A model generated the notes under the pieces. It searched no databases and had not been told where the DNA came from. It was given only the letters and a program-made list of their open reading frames with translations. Source: Blastococcus saxobsidens (GTDB taxonomy: Bacteria; Actinomycetota; Actinomycetes; Mycobacteriales; Geodermatophilaceae). From it: a stretch of 64,000 bases of DNA. Shown here piece by piece: positions 36,751 to 48,328 of the stretch. Location: assembly GCF_010682065.1 (NCBI RefSeq), contig NZ_JAAGWG010000026.1, positions 1 through 64,000 of the forward strand, read 5' to 3'. Made by a program: the position numbers and the translations under genes. Positions within the stretch are counted from its first letter, which is position 1. Each line of letters starts with the position of its first letter.

Positions 36751-38832
36751 TCAGCTGGTGAGACCGGTGTGCGCGGCGAGGAAGGCCAGCTGGTCGGCGG
36801 CGAGCCCGACCGTCCGGCTGACGGCACGCGCGCCGTGCCCCACCGACGTCTCCCGGCGCAGCACGATCGGGGCGTCCGCGGCCGTGGCGTGCTGCAGCGC
36901 GGCGGCCAGCTTCCGCCCGTGCAACGGGTCCACCCGGGTGTCGGACTCGAACGTCGTGATGAGCACCGCCGGGTACCGCGTGCCCTCGCGGACGGCGTGG
37001 TACGGGGAGTACCCGAGCAGCCAGCGCAGCTCCTCCGGGTCCTCCGCGGTGCCGTACTCGTCGTTCCACGTCCGGCCCAGGCCGAACAGCTCGTACCGGA
37101 CCATGTCCAGCAGCGGAGCGCTGCAGACGACGGCGGCCGCGAGCTCCGGCCGCTGGGTGAGCGTGGCGCCGACCAGCAGCCCGCCGTTGGACCCGCCCAT
37201 CACCGCCAGTTGCTCGTGCGACGTCCAGCCCTGCGCGACGAGGTGCTCGCCGGCCGCGGCGAAGTCGTCGAACACGTTCTGCTTCCGCTCGCGCATGCCG
37301 GCGCGGTGCCACTCCTCACCGTGCTCGGACCCGCCGCGCAGGTTCGCCACCACCCAGACGCCGCCGGCGGCCACCCAGGACAGGGCCTGCGCCGAGTAGC
37401 CGGGGGTCAGCGACACGTTGAAGCCGCCGTAGCCGTAGAGCACCGTCGGCCGCGGGCGGTCCGGGCCGCCGGCGCCCGAGAGCACGAAGAGGTGCACCGG
37501 GGTGCCGTCCGCGCTGGTCGCGTGCGTCTCCACGACTGTCATCGCCGGGACCTCACCGGCCACCGGCGCCTTCTCCCACTCGGGAAGCGCCTCCGGCTCG
37601 CCCGCGTCCCAGCGCAGCACCGAGGGCGGTGTCGCGTAGTCGGTGTAGCCCACCCACGCGGTGGTGCCGCCCTGCGGCGGGGCGCTGACGCCGGAGATGC
37701 TGCCCGCCCCCGGCGCCGGGATCTCGGCGAGCCGGCCGGGGGAGGCGGACGAGCCCGGGCCGGCCCAGACCGACAGCCGATCGGTCGCGTCCACGGCGTG
37801 CACGGCCAGCACCCGCAGGTCGCCGTCCGGCCCGTCGACGAGGGCGATGTCGGAGAGCACGGCGCCTTCCTGCTGCGGCACGACGTCGCGCCAGGCCTCC
37901 GGCGCCCAGGTGGCCGGGTCCGCCGGGTCGGCGACGGCCAGCCGCCAGCGCGGGGTGCCCCGGTCGCTCATCAGCCACAGCCGCCCGTCGCGGGCCACCC
38001 ACGCGGCGGTCTGCGCGTCGACGCCGACCTGGAACTCGCGCAGCGCGGGGTCGCCGGCCAGGTCGGCGAGCCAGACGTCGTCGCGCGGCGCGGTGCCGGC
38101 CGAGGCCGAGACGACCAGCCAGCGGCCGTCGGCGCTGGTGCGGACGCCGTAGTAGTTGGTCGGGTCCAGGCCCTCGCCGTGGACGCAGACGTCGTCGGCA
38201 GGGTCGCCGCCGACGCGGTGACGCCACACCCGGCGGTGGTACTGCTCCTCGCCGGCCGGCACCTGGTCCGGCGCCAGCCGGCGGACGTAGAACAGCTCCT
38301 CGCCGCCGGGCAGCCAGCCGACGGGGGAGTAGCGGCACCGGTCGACCGGTCCGTCGAGCAGCTCCCCGGTGGCGACGTCGAGGACGAAGAGCTGCGACTC
38401 CTCGTCCCCGCCGGTGCTCAGCTGGTAGGCCAGCCGGTCGCCCTCCCACGACGGCGACCACGCGTCGAGCGTCGTCGTCCCCTCGGGGTCCAGGGCCATC
38501 GGGTCGAGCAGCACCCGCACGGTGCCGTCGGCCTCGCGCACCCGCAGCACGGCGTGCTCCTGGCCGGGGTCGCGGCGGGTGGAGAAGGCACGGTCCCCGC
38601 GCCACACCGGCACCCCGACTGCACCGGCGTGCACCAGCTGCTCCAGGCGCTCGGCGAACCGGGCGCGCAGCGGGAGGGCCGACAGGACCTCGCCGGCCAG
38701 CGCGTCCTGCGCCTGCGACCACTCCTGGGTGCGGGGGTCGGCCGGGTCCTCCAGCCACCGGTACGGATCGGCGACGCGGTGGCCGTGCAGGTCGTCGACG
38801 AGGTCCAGGCGCGGGGCCTCCGGGTAGCGCAT
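36751..38832 (-). CDS. Prolyl oligopeptidase family serine peptidase (S9A)
   Basis: Soluble peptidase of 693 residues. An N-terminal beta-propeller domain (about 70-420, with repeated [15 protein letters not shown]-like blades) caps the alpha/beta-hydrolase domain. Triad: Ser548 in MGGSNGG, Asp631 in ESDTRV and His666 in [20 protein letters not shown] and [14 protein letters not shown] are typical S9A blocks. No signal peptide, hence cytoplasmic cleavage of short Pro-containing peptides. I start at the ATG at 38832 (MRYPEAPR), the usual beginning of the family. Confidence 0.92.
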   Translation of the reverse strand: MRYPEAPRLDLVDDLHGHRVADPYRWLEDPADPRTQEWSQAQDALAGEVLSALPLRARFAERLEQLVHAGAVGVPVWRGDRAFSTRRDPGQEHAVLRVREADGTVRVLLDPMALDPEGTTTLDAWSPSWEGDRLAYQLSTGGDEESQLFVLDVATGELLDGPVDRCRYSPVGWLPGGEELFYVRRLAPDQVPAGEEQYHRRVWRHRVGGDPADDVCVHGEGLDPTNYYGVRTSADGRWLVVSASAGTAPRDDVWLADLAGDPALREFQVGVDAQTAAWVARDGRLWLMSDRGTPRWRLAVADPADPATWAPEAWRDVVPQQEGAVLSDIALVDGPDGDLRVLAVHAVDATDRLSVWAGPGSSASPGRLAEIPAPGAGSISGVSAPPQGGTTAWVGYTDYATPPSVLRWDAGEPEALPEWEKAPVAGEVPAMTVVETHATSADGTPVHLFVLSGAGGPDRPRPTVLYGYGGFNVSLTPGYSAQALSWVAAGGVWVVANLRGGSEHGEEWHRAGMRERKQNVFDDFAAAGEHLVAQGWTSHEQLAVMGGSNGGLLVGATLTQRPELAAAVVCSAPLLDMVRYELFGLGRTWNDEYGTAEDPEELRWLLGYSPYHAVREGTRYPAVLITTFESDTRVDPLHGRKLAAALQHATAADAPIVLRRETSVGHGARAVSRTVGLAADQLAFLAAHTGLTS

Positions 38833-38987
38833 GCCGGGGACCGTAGCCGTGGCCACCGACAGCCCGCCGGGTACGTCGGGCGGACCGGCGCGAATTTCCA
38901 CTGCGCCGAAGGGGGTCCCTCGGGTCAGAATGGGGCTGCCCGCGGGTCGCGCAGCACCCGGTGGTCCGGGGCGTCCGGAGGTGATCC

Positions 38988-39593
38988 GTGCCGCGTTCCG
39001 CGCCCGGGTCGTCGACGGCGGGTCACCCAGGCCCGCGTCGCGACCCCGTCCCGCCGCTCGTCCCCGTGCCCTCGCCCGCCACCACGGCGGCCACCCTGCT
39101 GCTCAACGCCACCTACGAACCGTTGTGCGTGGTGTCCAGCAGGCGGGCCATCGTCCTGGTCCTGGCCGCCAAGGCAGAGTCGGTGGACGTCGCAACCGAC
39201 GTCGTCCACTCCGAGACCGTCAGCCTGCCGGTCCCGGTCGTCGCCCGGCTGACCCGCTACGTGCGGGTGCCCTACCCGGCGTCGGTGCCGCTGTCCCGGC
39301 GGGCGGTGTTCACCCGGGACGGCCAGACGTGCGTGTACTGCGGCAGCTCGGCAACCAGCATCGACCACGTCGTGCCGCGCAGCCGCGGTGGCACGCACAC
39401 GTGGGACAACGTCGTGGCCGCCTGCCGGCGCTGCAACCACACCAAGGCCGACCGCTCGCTGGCCGAGCTCGGCTGGAAGCTGCCGCACCCGCCGCACACC
39501 CCGAGCGGTGCTGCCTGGCGCCTGCTCGGCACCCGGACGGTGGATCCGCGCTGGCGGGAGTGGCTGGGGGTCCCGGAGAGCGTCAGCGCATGA
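38988..39593 (+). CDS. HNH endonuclease family protein
   Basis: A 201-residue protein with a C-terminal HNH nuclease domain (about 110-160): zinc pairs CVYCG and CRRC, with IDHVVPRSRGG (catalytic His) and WDNVVAAC (Asn). The N-terminal part (LLLNATYEPLCVVSSRRAIVLVL) is the conserved actinobacterial extension of this family. Not next to a restriction or toxin partner, and widely present in Actinobacteria, so a housekeeping DNA role is possible. The GTG at 38988 is preceded by a near-ideal GGAGGTGATC. Confidence 0.9.
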   Translation: MPRSAPGSSTAGHPGPRRDPVPPLVPVPSPATTAATLLLNATYEPLCVVSSRRAIVLVLAAKAESVDVATDVVHSETVSLPVPVVARLTRYVRVPYPASVPLSRRAVFTRDGQTCVYCGSSATSIDHVVPRSRGGTHTWDNVVAACRRCNHTKADRSLAELGWKLPHPPHTPSGAAWRLLGTRTVDPRWREWLGVPESVSA

Positions 39594-40453
39594 GCTCGGC
39601 CGCGACCGCACGCCGGCTGTGGGTGCTGGCCGAGCCCTTCCACGCGCTGACGTACTTCGCCGACGAGGCGCGGGACGCCTTCGCGGCGGCCGGGCTGCGC
39701 GGGTTCTGGGCGGGCTACTTCGCGGGCCGCGCGTCACCCCTGGGTGCCGTCGGCGCGGAGGTGGTCAGCGCGACGTTCGTCAACTTCGCCCCGGACTTCG
39801 TCGCCCGCCGGGTGCCCGGCGTCTGGGCCGACGCATCCCCGGCCACCGCGCTCCAGGCGCGGCTGGACGGCGTCGACGCGGCGGTCCGGCGGGTGTTCGG
39901 GGACGAGTGGGTGAGCTCTCCGGGGACCATCGAGGCGATGGAGCTGGCCGCGACGGCGGCCGCCGCGGTCGACGTCCCCGGGCGCCCCCTGGCCGCCGCC
40001 AACACCGCGGTGGTCGTACCCGGTGAGCCGCACCTGGTGCTGTGGCAGGCGCTCACGACGCTCCGGGAGCACCGCGGCGACGGGCACACCACCGCGCTGG
40101 TGCAGCGAGAGGTCGACGGGGTGCAGGCGCACGTGCTGGCGGCGGCGGCCGGGCGCTCCGACCGTGCGTGGCTGCAGAAGGCGTGGGGCTGGGACGACAC
40201 CGCGTGGGACGGTGCCGTCGACGGGCTGACCGAGCGCCGCTGGCTGACCGGCGGTGAGCTGACCGACGAGGGGCGCGCCGTGGTCGCCGGGATCGAGGCG
40301 GACACCGACCGGCTGGCCCGCGGGCCGTGGCGGGCCCTCGGCGACCATGGCTGCGACCGGCTCGCCGAGCTGCTGCTCCCGGTTCGCCGGGCCGTCGTGG
40401 CCGCGGGGAACTGGCCCCTCGGCAACCCGATCGGCGTTCCCGACCTCGACTGA
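39590..40453 (+). CDS. SCO6745 family protein
   Basis: A 287-residue soluble protein of the actinobacterial SCO6745/SalK-like family. Visible landmarks are RRLWVLAEPFHALTYFADEAR at the start, RGFWAGYFAGRASPLGAVGAEVV, and a C-terminal winged-helix-like segment (AWLQKAWGWDDTAWDGAVDGL-type region with a wHTH pattern). The molecular role is unknown. The ATG at 39590 overlaps the HNH stop by four bases, so the two are coupled. Confidence 0.8.
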   Translation: MSSAATARRLWVLAEPFHALTYFADEARDAFAAAGLRGFWAGYFAGRASPLGAVGAEVVSATFVNFAPDFVARRVPGVWADASPATALQARLDGVDAAVRRVFGDEWVSSPGTIEAMELAATAAAAVDVPGRPLAAANTAVVVPGEPHLVLWQALTTLREHRGDGHTTALVQREVDGVQAHVLAAAAGRSDRAWLQKAWGWDDTAWDGAVDGLTERRWLTGGELTDEGRAVVAGIEADTDRLARGPWRALGDHGCDRLAELLLPVRRAVVAAGNWPLGNPIGVPDLD

Positions 40454-40477
40454 GCCCGGCGGGCTAACGTCCGCGCC

Positions 40478-41911
40478 ATGTCGCAGCTGCACGACCTCAC
40501 CGCGCTGGAGCAGGCCGCCGCCGTGCGGGCGAAAGAGGTCAGCCCGACCGAGCTCGTGGAGCACGCGCTCGCCCGCATCGACGCGCTGGACGTCGGGCTC
40601 GGCGCGTTCCTCACCGTGACCCCCGACCGCGCCCGGGCCCAGGCAGCCGAGGCGGAGGCGCGGCTGCGGGAGGGCGGGGAGCTGCCGCCGCTGCTCGGCG
40701 TCCCCACCGCGGTCAAGGACCTGAACAACACCGCCGGCGTCCGGACGACGTTCGGCTCGACCGCGCTGGCCGACTTCGTGCCGCAGGTCGACGACGCCGT
40801 CGTCACCCGGCTGGCCGCCGCCGGGACGATCAGCGTGGGCAAGACGAACACCCCCGAGTTCGGCTTCCCCTGCTACACCGACAACGAGCTCGTCGGGCCG
40901 GCCCGCTGTCCGTGGGACCCCTCACGGCTGGCCGGCGGGTCCAGTGGTGGGGCGGCGGTCGCCGTCGCCGCCGGCTTCGTGCCGTTCGCCCAGGGCAGCG
41001 ACGGCGGCGGCTCGGTCCGCATCCCGGCCAGCATCAACGGCCTGTTCGGCATCAAGCCCAGCCGCGGGCGGATCAGCAACGCCCCGTACGGCAGCGAGGT
41101 GACCGGCCTGGGCACCAGCGGCCCGCTGGCCCGGACCGTGCGGGACGCCGCCGCGCTGCTGGACGCCATGGCCGGGCCGGAGATCGGCGACCCGTTCTGG
41201 GCTCCGCCGCTGCCGCCGGGGGAGACCTTCCTCGCCCTCGCCGACCGGGAGCCCGGCCGGCTGCGGATCGGCCGGTACACCGAGTCGGCCATGCCCGGCA
41301 CGGAGCTGGAGCCGGAGGTGGCCGCGGCGTTCGAGGACGCCGGCCGGCTGCTGGAGTCGCTCGGGCACGTCGTCGAGGACGTGCCGCACGGGCTGCTCGA
41401 CCCCGCGGTGCTGCCGTCCTTCGAGCGGGTCTGGGCGTTGAGCGCGACCACGCTCCCGGTCCCGCCCGACCGCGTCGACCGGCTCCAGCCGCTCACCCGG
41501 TGGATGCGCGACCGCGGCCTGGCACTGTCGGCGCGGGACGCGATGGAGGCGATGTTCGCGCTGCGGGTGTTCTCCCGGCAGTTCGTGCGCGCCACCGCCG
41601 GCTTCGACGTGCTGCTGGCGCCGGTGCTCACCATGACGCCGCGGCCGATCAGCTGGTTCACCGAGGACGGCGAGGGCGCCCCGGACTTCGAGCGGCAGAA
41701 GCGCTACGCCGCGTTCACCGCGCTGTTCAACGTCACGGGCCAGCCCGCGGTGAGCGTGCCGCTGCACTGGACGGACGGCGGCCTGCCGGTGGGCACCATG
41801 CTGGTGGGCCGCCCGGCCGACGAGGCGACGCTCGTCTCGCTGTCCGCTCAACTGGAGGCGGCGCGGCCGTGGGCGGGACGCCACCCCGCCGTCTGGACCG
41901 AGAGCCGGTGA
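40478..41911 (+). CDS. Amidase (amidase signature family)
   Basis: Amidase-signature enzyme of 477 residues. The Ser-cisSer-Lys triad is complete: K80 in GVPTAVKDL, S155 in AGGSSGGAA and S179 in DGGGSVRIPAS (spacing of 24 as in peptide amidase). It should hydrolyse an amide to acid and ammonia in the cytoplasm; the substrate is open (arylamides, nicotinamide-like or others). No GatB/GatA-like partners are near, so it is not the tRNA amidotransferase. ATG at 40478; stop is followed within 31 bases by the next gene. Confidence 0.9.
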   Translation: MSQLHDLTALEQAAAVRAKEVSPTELVEHALARIDALDVGLGAFLTVTPDRARAQAAEAEARLREGGELPPLLGVPTAVKDLNNTAGVRTTFGSTALADFVPQVDDAVVTRLAAAGTISVGKTNTPEFGFPCYTDNELVGPARCPWDPSRLAGGSSGGAAVAVAAGFVPFAQGSDGGGSVRIPASINGLFGIKPSRGRISNAPYGSEVTGLGTSGPLARTVRDAAALLDAMAGPEIGDPFWAPPLPPGETFLALADREPGRLRIGRYTESAMPGTELEPEVAAAFEDAGRLLESLGHVVEDVPHGLLDPAVLPSFERVWALSATTLPVPPDRVDRLQPLTRWMRDRGLALSARDAMEAMFALRVFSRQFVRATAGFDVLLAPVLTMTPRPISWFTEDGEGAPDFERQKRYAAFTALFNVTGQPAVSVPLHWTDGGLPVGTMLVGRPADEATLVSLSAQLEAARPWAGRHPAVWTESR

Positions 41912-41941
41912 ATGGGAGCGGGCACCGGTAAGTTGTCCGGC

Positions 41942-42334
41942 GTGAACGTCGCCGAGACCATCCTCGTATTCGCGGCCATCCCGCTGGCCATCGTCGTCGT
42001 CCTCGCGCTGCTGACCCTCAAGCCCGGCGCCGATCGGCGTCCGCGGTACAAGCCGGGTCAGGCCTGGGACCACGCGCCGGTCTGGTACGAGCCGCACCCG
42101 GCGCACGCCGGTGGGCACGGTCCGGTGGCGGCGCACGGCCCCGCAGCCGTGCCCGGGAGCGGCACCGCGGCGCTGGGCTCCTCGATGTACCCGGAGCAGC
42201 CGGGCGAGCGCGCCCTCGACAGCGGCACCGGAGCCGGCCCCGCCGTCGGCGACGGCCACGTCCACGGTGGAGCCACCGCCGCCCGCGCCATCCAGCCCGC
42301 CGGCCCGCTCGGCGGCGCCCGCGGTACCTGGTGA
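41942..42334 (+). CDS. ctaJ: aa3-type cytochrome oxidase subunit CtaJ-like protein
   Basis: A 130-residue protein with one N-terminal membrane helix (NVAETILVFAAIPLAIVVVLALL, split here: NVAETILVFAAIPLA then IVVVLALL), a basic segment (RRPRYKPGQAWDHAPVWY) and a disordered Gly/Ala/His-rich tail. The order helix, RYKPG.xWDHxPVW and tail matches the actinobacterial CtaJ family of supercomplex-associated subunits. The GTG at 41942 gives the family N-terminus; an ATG at 41912 directly after the amidase stop is an alternative. Gene symbol is by family resemblance only. Confidence 0.6.
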   Translation: MNVAETILVFAAIPLAIVVVLALLTLKPGADRRPRYKPGQAWDHAPVWYEPHPAHAGGHGPVAAHGPAAVPGSGTAALGSSMYPEQPGERALDSGTGAGPAVGDGHVHGGATAARAIQPAGPLGGARGTW

Positions 42335-42374
42335 CCCTGACCGACGTCCCGACGACCACCCCCGGAGACCGGCG

Positions 42375-42833
42375 ATGACCCGCCCGCTCGAAGTTGACTC
42401 CCACGACACCGCGACCAACCAGACCGCCGCCGCCCGTACCGACGAGGGCCGGCTGGACGAGGTCTTCAGCTTCCGCGAGCTGGCCCGCCTCGACGAGGCG
42501 CTGACCATGTCCTCCCGGGAGACCGGGCTGCACTTCACCCTCTACGTGGGTGAGCTGCGCACGCCCACCCGGACGCACGCCGAGGAGCTGCACGCCCGCT
42601 CGGGCGCCCACCCGACGGACTCGGTGCTGATCGCCGTCTCCCCGGGCCAGCGGGTCGTCGAGGTGGTCACCGGTGCCGGTGCCGCCCGGCGGCTGCCCGA
42701 CCGCGCCTGCGCGCTGGCGGTGCTGTCGATGACGAGCTCGTTCTCCTCGGGTGACCTCGTCGGCGGCATCGTGAACGGCCTCCGCCAGCTGTCCGACCAG
42801 GCCGGTCACCCCGCGGGGCTGCGCACCCACTGA
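42375..42833 (+). CDS. DUF5130 family protein
   Basis: A 152-residue soluble protein of the actinobacterial DUF5130 family, related to the TPM domain: GLHFTLYVGEL (strand), DSVLIAVSPGQRVVEVVTGAGAARRL and FSSGDLVGGIVNGLRQLSDQAG. Function unknown; TPM relatives act in phosphate or membrane protein quality settings. Neighbour of ctaJ 41 bases upstream, in the same operon by spacing, and followed by a strong terminator. The ATG at 42375 has GGAG seven bases upstream. Confidence 0.75.
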   Translation: MTRPLEVDSHDTATNQTAAARTDEGRLDEVFSFRELARLDEALTMSSRETGLHFTLYVGELRTPTRTHAEELHARSGAHPTDSVLIAVSPGQRVVEVVTGAGAARRLPDRACALAVLSMTSSFSSGDLVGGIVNGLRQLSDQAGHPAGLRTH

Positions 42834-42843
42834 CGCGCTGACG

Positions 42844-42887
42844 ACGACGAAGGCGCCGCACCCGGCCGGGTGCGGCGCCTTCGTCGT
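42844..42887. terminator. Perfect 44-base terminator palindrome
   Basis: Perfect inverted repeat of two 22-base halves (left begins ACGACGAAGGCGCC, right ends GGCGCCTTCGTCGT) with no spacer. Between the convergent DUF5130 and pepN genes, so it can end both. Confidence 0.75.
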
Positions 42888-42920
42888 TCTCGGTCCTGTG
42901 CGCCAGGGTTCCGAGGGGCG

Positions 42921-45473
<2,553 letters not shown>

Positions 45474-45612
45474 GTCGGCAGCTTGTCATGGGCCGGTGCA
45501 GGTCCGCCTGCCGCTCCCGGGGAGCGACCGCGGGGAACAAGCGCCGAGCGGCCGGACTTGGCAGCCACAGACGACGCCGGGCGCGGTCCGGCCGAACAAC
45601 CGAGGAGAACGC

Positions 45613-46278
45613 ATGACCGAGGCAGTGCAGAGCGCCCCCACCAAGGCCCGCGTGGACTTCTGGTTCGACCCGCTGTGCCCGTGGGCCTGGCTGACCAGCC
45701 GCTGGGTGCTCGAGGCCGCCAAGGTCCGCGACATCGACCTGCACTGGCACGTCATGTCCCTGGCGGTGCTCAACCGCGGGCGCGACCTGCCCGAGGAGTA
45801 CCAGGAGATGATGACGAAGGCCATCGGCCCGGTGCGGGTGGCGATCGCGGCCGCGCAGCAGCACGGCGACGAGGTGCTCGGTGACCTCTACACCGCGATG
45901 GGCACGCTGCGGCACCACGAGGAGCTGGAGCTCGACGAGCTCATCGCCCCGGCCCTGGAGCGCGTCGGTCTGCCGGCCGAGCTGGCCGCCGCCGCGGAGT
46001 CGACCGAGTACGACGAGGCCCTGGAGAAGAGCCACCACGCGGGCATGGACCCGGTGGGCGACGACGTCGGCACCCCCGTCATGCACATCGACGGCGTGGC
46101 CTTCTTCGGCCCGGTGATCAGCAAGGTGCCCACGGGCGAGGACGCCGGCAAGGCGTTCGACGGCGCGGTGCTGCTGGCCAACCTCCCGGACTTCTGGGAG
46201 CTCAAGCGCTCCCGCACGGTGGGCCCGGACATGTCGTCGGTGCCGGCGGACGCCCTGGAGCTCACCCGCTCCCGCTGA
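45613..46278 (+). CDS. DsbA-family oxidoreductase, Rv2466c-like (mycothiol-dependent)
   Basis: A 221-residue DsbA-fold (FrnE/HCCA-like) protein that closely resembles the mycobacterial Rv2466c reductase in order: [75 protein letters not shown] and [11 protein letters not shown]. The active site is C22-P-W-A25, not CPWC: the resolving Cys is Ala. That favours a monothiol (mycothiol-bridged) mechanism. The ATG at 45613 has GAGGAG upstream. Followed by tandem palindromes. Confidence 0.85.
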   Translation: MTEAVQSAPTKARVDFWFDPLCPWAWLTSRWVLEAAKVRDIDLHWHVMSLAVLNRGRDLPEEYQEMMTKAIGPVRVAIAAAQQHGDEVLGDLYTAMGTLRHHEELELDELIAPALERVGLPAELAAAAESTEYDEALEKSHHAGMDPVGDDVGTPVMHIDGVAFFGPVISKVPTGEDAGKAFDGAVLLANLPDFWELKRSRTVGPDMSSVPADALELTRSR

Positions 46279-46282
46279 CGAC

Positions 46283-46331
46283 CCTGTGCTTTTCCGCGGA
46301 AAAGCACAGGAGCTTTTCCGCGGAAAAGCTC
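46283..46331. repeat. Tandem perfect palindromes sharing an 18-base core
   Basis: First palindrome 46283-46310 (28 bases, left half CCTGTGCTTTTCCG), second 46310-46331 (22 bases, left half GAGCTTTTCCG), both perfect and loopless, both containing GCTTTTCCGCGGAAAAGC. They lie 4 bases past the Rv2466c-like stop and 40 before the next start. They could form alternative hairpins in RNA, or bind a dimeric protein in DNA. Confidence 0.8.
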
Positions 46332-46370
46332 GGCTCGAGCGCTGATGCGGGGGTGCGGCATGCTGTCGGG

Positions 46371-47132
46371 GTGCCGCACCCCACTCGTCAGCGCATCTTC
46401 ATCTCCGGCGCCAGTGCCGGCCTCGGCGAGGGCATGGCCCGCCGCTTCGCGGCCATGGGCCGAGACCTCGCGCTCTGCGCCCGCCGGGTCGACCGGCTGG
46501 AGGCGCTGCGCGAGGAACTGCTCGCCGCGCATCCCGGCATCCGCATCGAGGTCGCCGCGATGGACGTCGACGACCCGGAGTCGGTGGCCACGGTGCTGCC
46601 GGAGCTGGCCGACCGGCTCGGTGGCCTGGACCGGGTGATCGTCAACGCCGGCATCGGCAAGGGCGCGTCGGTCGGCACCGGCAAGGCGTGGGCCAACCGG
46701 GCCACGCTGCTCACCAACGTCCTCGGCTCGCACGCCCAGTGCGAGGCCGCGATGGAGCTGTTCCGCACGCAGGGGATGGGCCACCTGGTGCTCATTTCCT
46801 CCGTCGCGTCGGTGCGCGGGATGCCCGGCAGCCGGACGGCGTACGGCGCGAGCAAGGCGGCGCTCAACGCGCTGGCCGAGGGGATGCGCTCCGACGTCTA
46901 CGGCTCGCAGATCGTCGTCTCGGCGATCCTGCCCGGCTACATCGCGACCGACATCAACGTCGGCCGCCGTGGGCCCTTCACCGTCGGCCTGGACAAGGGT
47001 GTCAAGGCGCTCACCGAGACCATCGAGCGCGAGCCGGTCCGCGGCTACGTGCCCGAGTTCCCGTGGCGCCCGGTGGCCGGCCTGCTCCGACTCCTCCCGC
47101 TGTCGGTCGTCCGCCGCCTCACCGGTTCCTGA
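46371..47132 (+). CDS. Short-chain dehydrogenase/reductase (SDR)
   Basis: Classical SDR of 253 residues: cofactor motif GASAGLGEG near the N-terminus, ARRVDRLEAL (Arg after the second strand suggests NADPH), NAG, the catalytic Ser in LISSVAS and YGASK with Tyr and Lys. A hydrophobic Arg-rich C-terminus (PVAGLLRLLPLSVVRR) suggests membrane association. The substrate is unknown. Start at GTG 46371 with only a weak ribosome site; this gives the normal N-terminal RIFISGAS strand. Confidence 0.85.
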   Translation: MPHPTRQRIFISGASAGLGEGMARRFAAMGRDLALCARRVDRLEALREELLAAHPGIRIEVAAMDVDDPESVATVLPELADRLGGLDRVIVNAGIGKGASVGTGKAWANRATLLTNVLGSHAQCEAAMELFRTQGMGHLVLISSVASVRGMPGSRTAYGASKAALNALAEGMRSDVYGSQIVVSAILPGYIATDINVGRRGPFTVGLDKGVKALTETIEREPVRGYVPEFPWRPVAGLLRLLPLSVVRRLTGS

Positions 47133-47138
47133 CGGGTC

Positions 47139-47810
47139 TCACCAGCAGATCCGCATCGGCCGGCCGCGACGGTCGGTGGCGCCGTCCCCGACGCACTCGC
47201 CCGCACCAAGAGCCAGGCGCGCGGCCGACCACGCCGCCGCGCACGCGTCCATCGCGTCGATGACCGGTACGCCCGCCGGAGCGGCGGCGAGCGACTCCTC
47301 GACGTCCATGACGGTCCGCAGTGCCCTCAGCCGCTGCACCGTGCCGCGGGCGGTGCCCTTCCGGTCGCGCACCTCTGGCGAGAGCGCGCGGAACGCCAGC
47401 TCCGGGTGCACCTCGACCACGCGGTCGGTGGGCGGGTCGCCCAGGGCGTCGTCGAGGGCGCGGATCGCCTTGACCAGCTGGAACGCCTGCGCCGACGGCG
47501 CCCGCGGTGGGACGGTGTGCGCCCGGGAGATCGCGCGGGCCTCGGCGTAGTCGTCCGTCGCCAGCACGGCGCGCACCGGGGTGGGGAAGACCGAGCTGCC
47601 CAGGGGGCCGAGCAGCTTTCGGGCGAGGACATCGCAGGCCCGGACCCCGTCGTCCGACAGCCCGATGGGCATGTCGATCGCGATCAGCTCCACGTCGGGG
47701 ACGGCGAGGGCGGCAGCGACGTCGTCCAGGACCAGCAGCTCCACCGTGCGGCCGGCCAGCTTCGCGCCCACCCAGCGTCCCCGCCAGCCGTCGACCCCCA
47801 GGACCGCCAT
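47139..47810 (-). CDS. DUF429 family protein (predicted RNase H-fold)
   Basis: A 223-residue protein of the DUF429 family, predicted to have an RNase H-like nuclease fold. Landmarks are LGVDGWRGRWVGA (first acidic strand, D7), IAIDMPIGLSDDGVRACD (IDxPxGL), GSSVFPTPVRAVL, VEVHPELAFRAL and the C-terminal IDAMDACAAAWSAARL (last acidic helix). The acidic residues could form a metal site, but biochemistry is not established. It is six bases from the convergent SDR and divergent from rpiB by 26 bases. Confidence 0.85.
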   Translation of the reverse strand: MAVLGVDGWRGRWVGAKLAGRTVELLVLDDVAAALAVPDVELIAIDMPIGLSDDGVRACDVLARKLLGPLGSSVFPTPVRAVLATDDYAEARAISRAHTVPPRAPSAQAFQLVKAIRALDDALGDPPTDRVVEVHPELAFRALSPEVRDRKGTARGTVQRLRALRTVMDVEESLAAAPAGVPVIDAMDACAAAWSAARLALGAGECVGDGATDRRGRPMRICW

Positions 47811-47836
47811 GCGCCCAGCCTGTCAAACTGCTCGTC

Positions 47837-48328
47837 ATGCGCGTCTTCGTCGGTACCGACCACGCCGGCCTCGAGTTCAAGGACCACCTGAAGAAGGTGC
47901 TCACCGAGGCCGGGCACGAGCCGGTCGACTGCGGGGCGTTCGAGTACGACGCCCAGGACGACTACCCGCCCTTCTGCTTCGAGGTGGGGGAGCGGACGGT
48001 GACCGAGCCCGGGTCGCTCGGCGTCGTCATCGGCGGCTCGGGCAACGGCGAGCAGATCGCGGCGAACAAGGTGCCCGGCGTCCGCGCCGCGCTGGTGTGG
48101 AACACCGCCACCGCCCAGCTGGCCCGCCAGCACAACGACGCGAACGTCGTCTCGATCGGCGCCCGGCAGCACTCCGTCGAGGAGGCGACCGAGCTGGTGC
48201 TGGAGTTCCTCCGGACGCCGTTCAGCGGCGACGAGCGGCACATCCGGCGGATCGGCCTGATCAGCGACTACGAGCGCGACCGGCACCGCCCGGCCGGCGG
48301 CCTCCCCACCCGCACCGAGCACCCGTGA
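47837..48328 (+). CDS. rpiB: Ribose-5-phosphate isomerase B
   Basis: Interconverts ribose 5-phosphate and ribulose 5-phosphate. The 163-residue RpiB (LacAB family) closely matches the mycobacterial form: VFVGTDHAGLEFK, VIGGSGNGEQIAANKVPGVRA, NDANVVSIGARQHS and RRIGLISDYERD. As in that group the active-site Cys of the E. coli enzyme is absent and Glu in SGNGEQ takes the base role. Divergent from DUF429; its stop overlaps the next start (GTGA). No Shine-Dalgarno, so possibly leaderless. Confidence 0.94.
   Translation: MRVFVGTDHAGLEFKDHLKKVLTEAGHEPVDCGAFEYDAQDDYPPFCFEVGERTVTEPGSLGVVIGGSGNGEQIAANKVPGVRAALVWNTATAQLARQHNDANVVSIGARQHSVEEATELVLEFLRTPFSGDERHIRRIGLISDYERDRHRPAGGLPTRTEHP

Noticed and set aside
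38988-39593. HNH gene as part of a restriction or toxin system
   Set aside because: No methylase, specificity or immunity gene is adjacent and this HNH family is common chromosomally in Actinobacteria.
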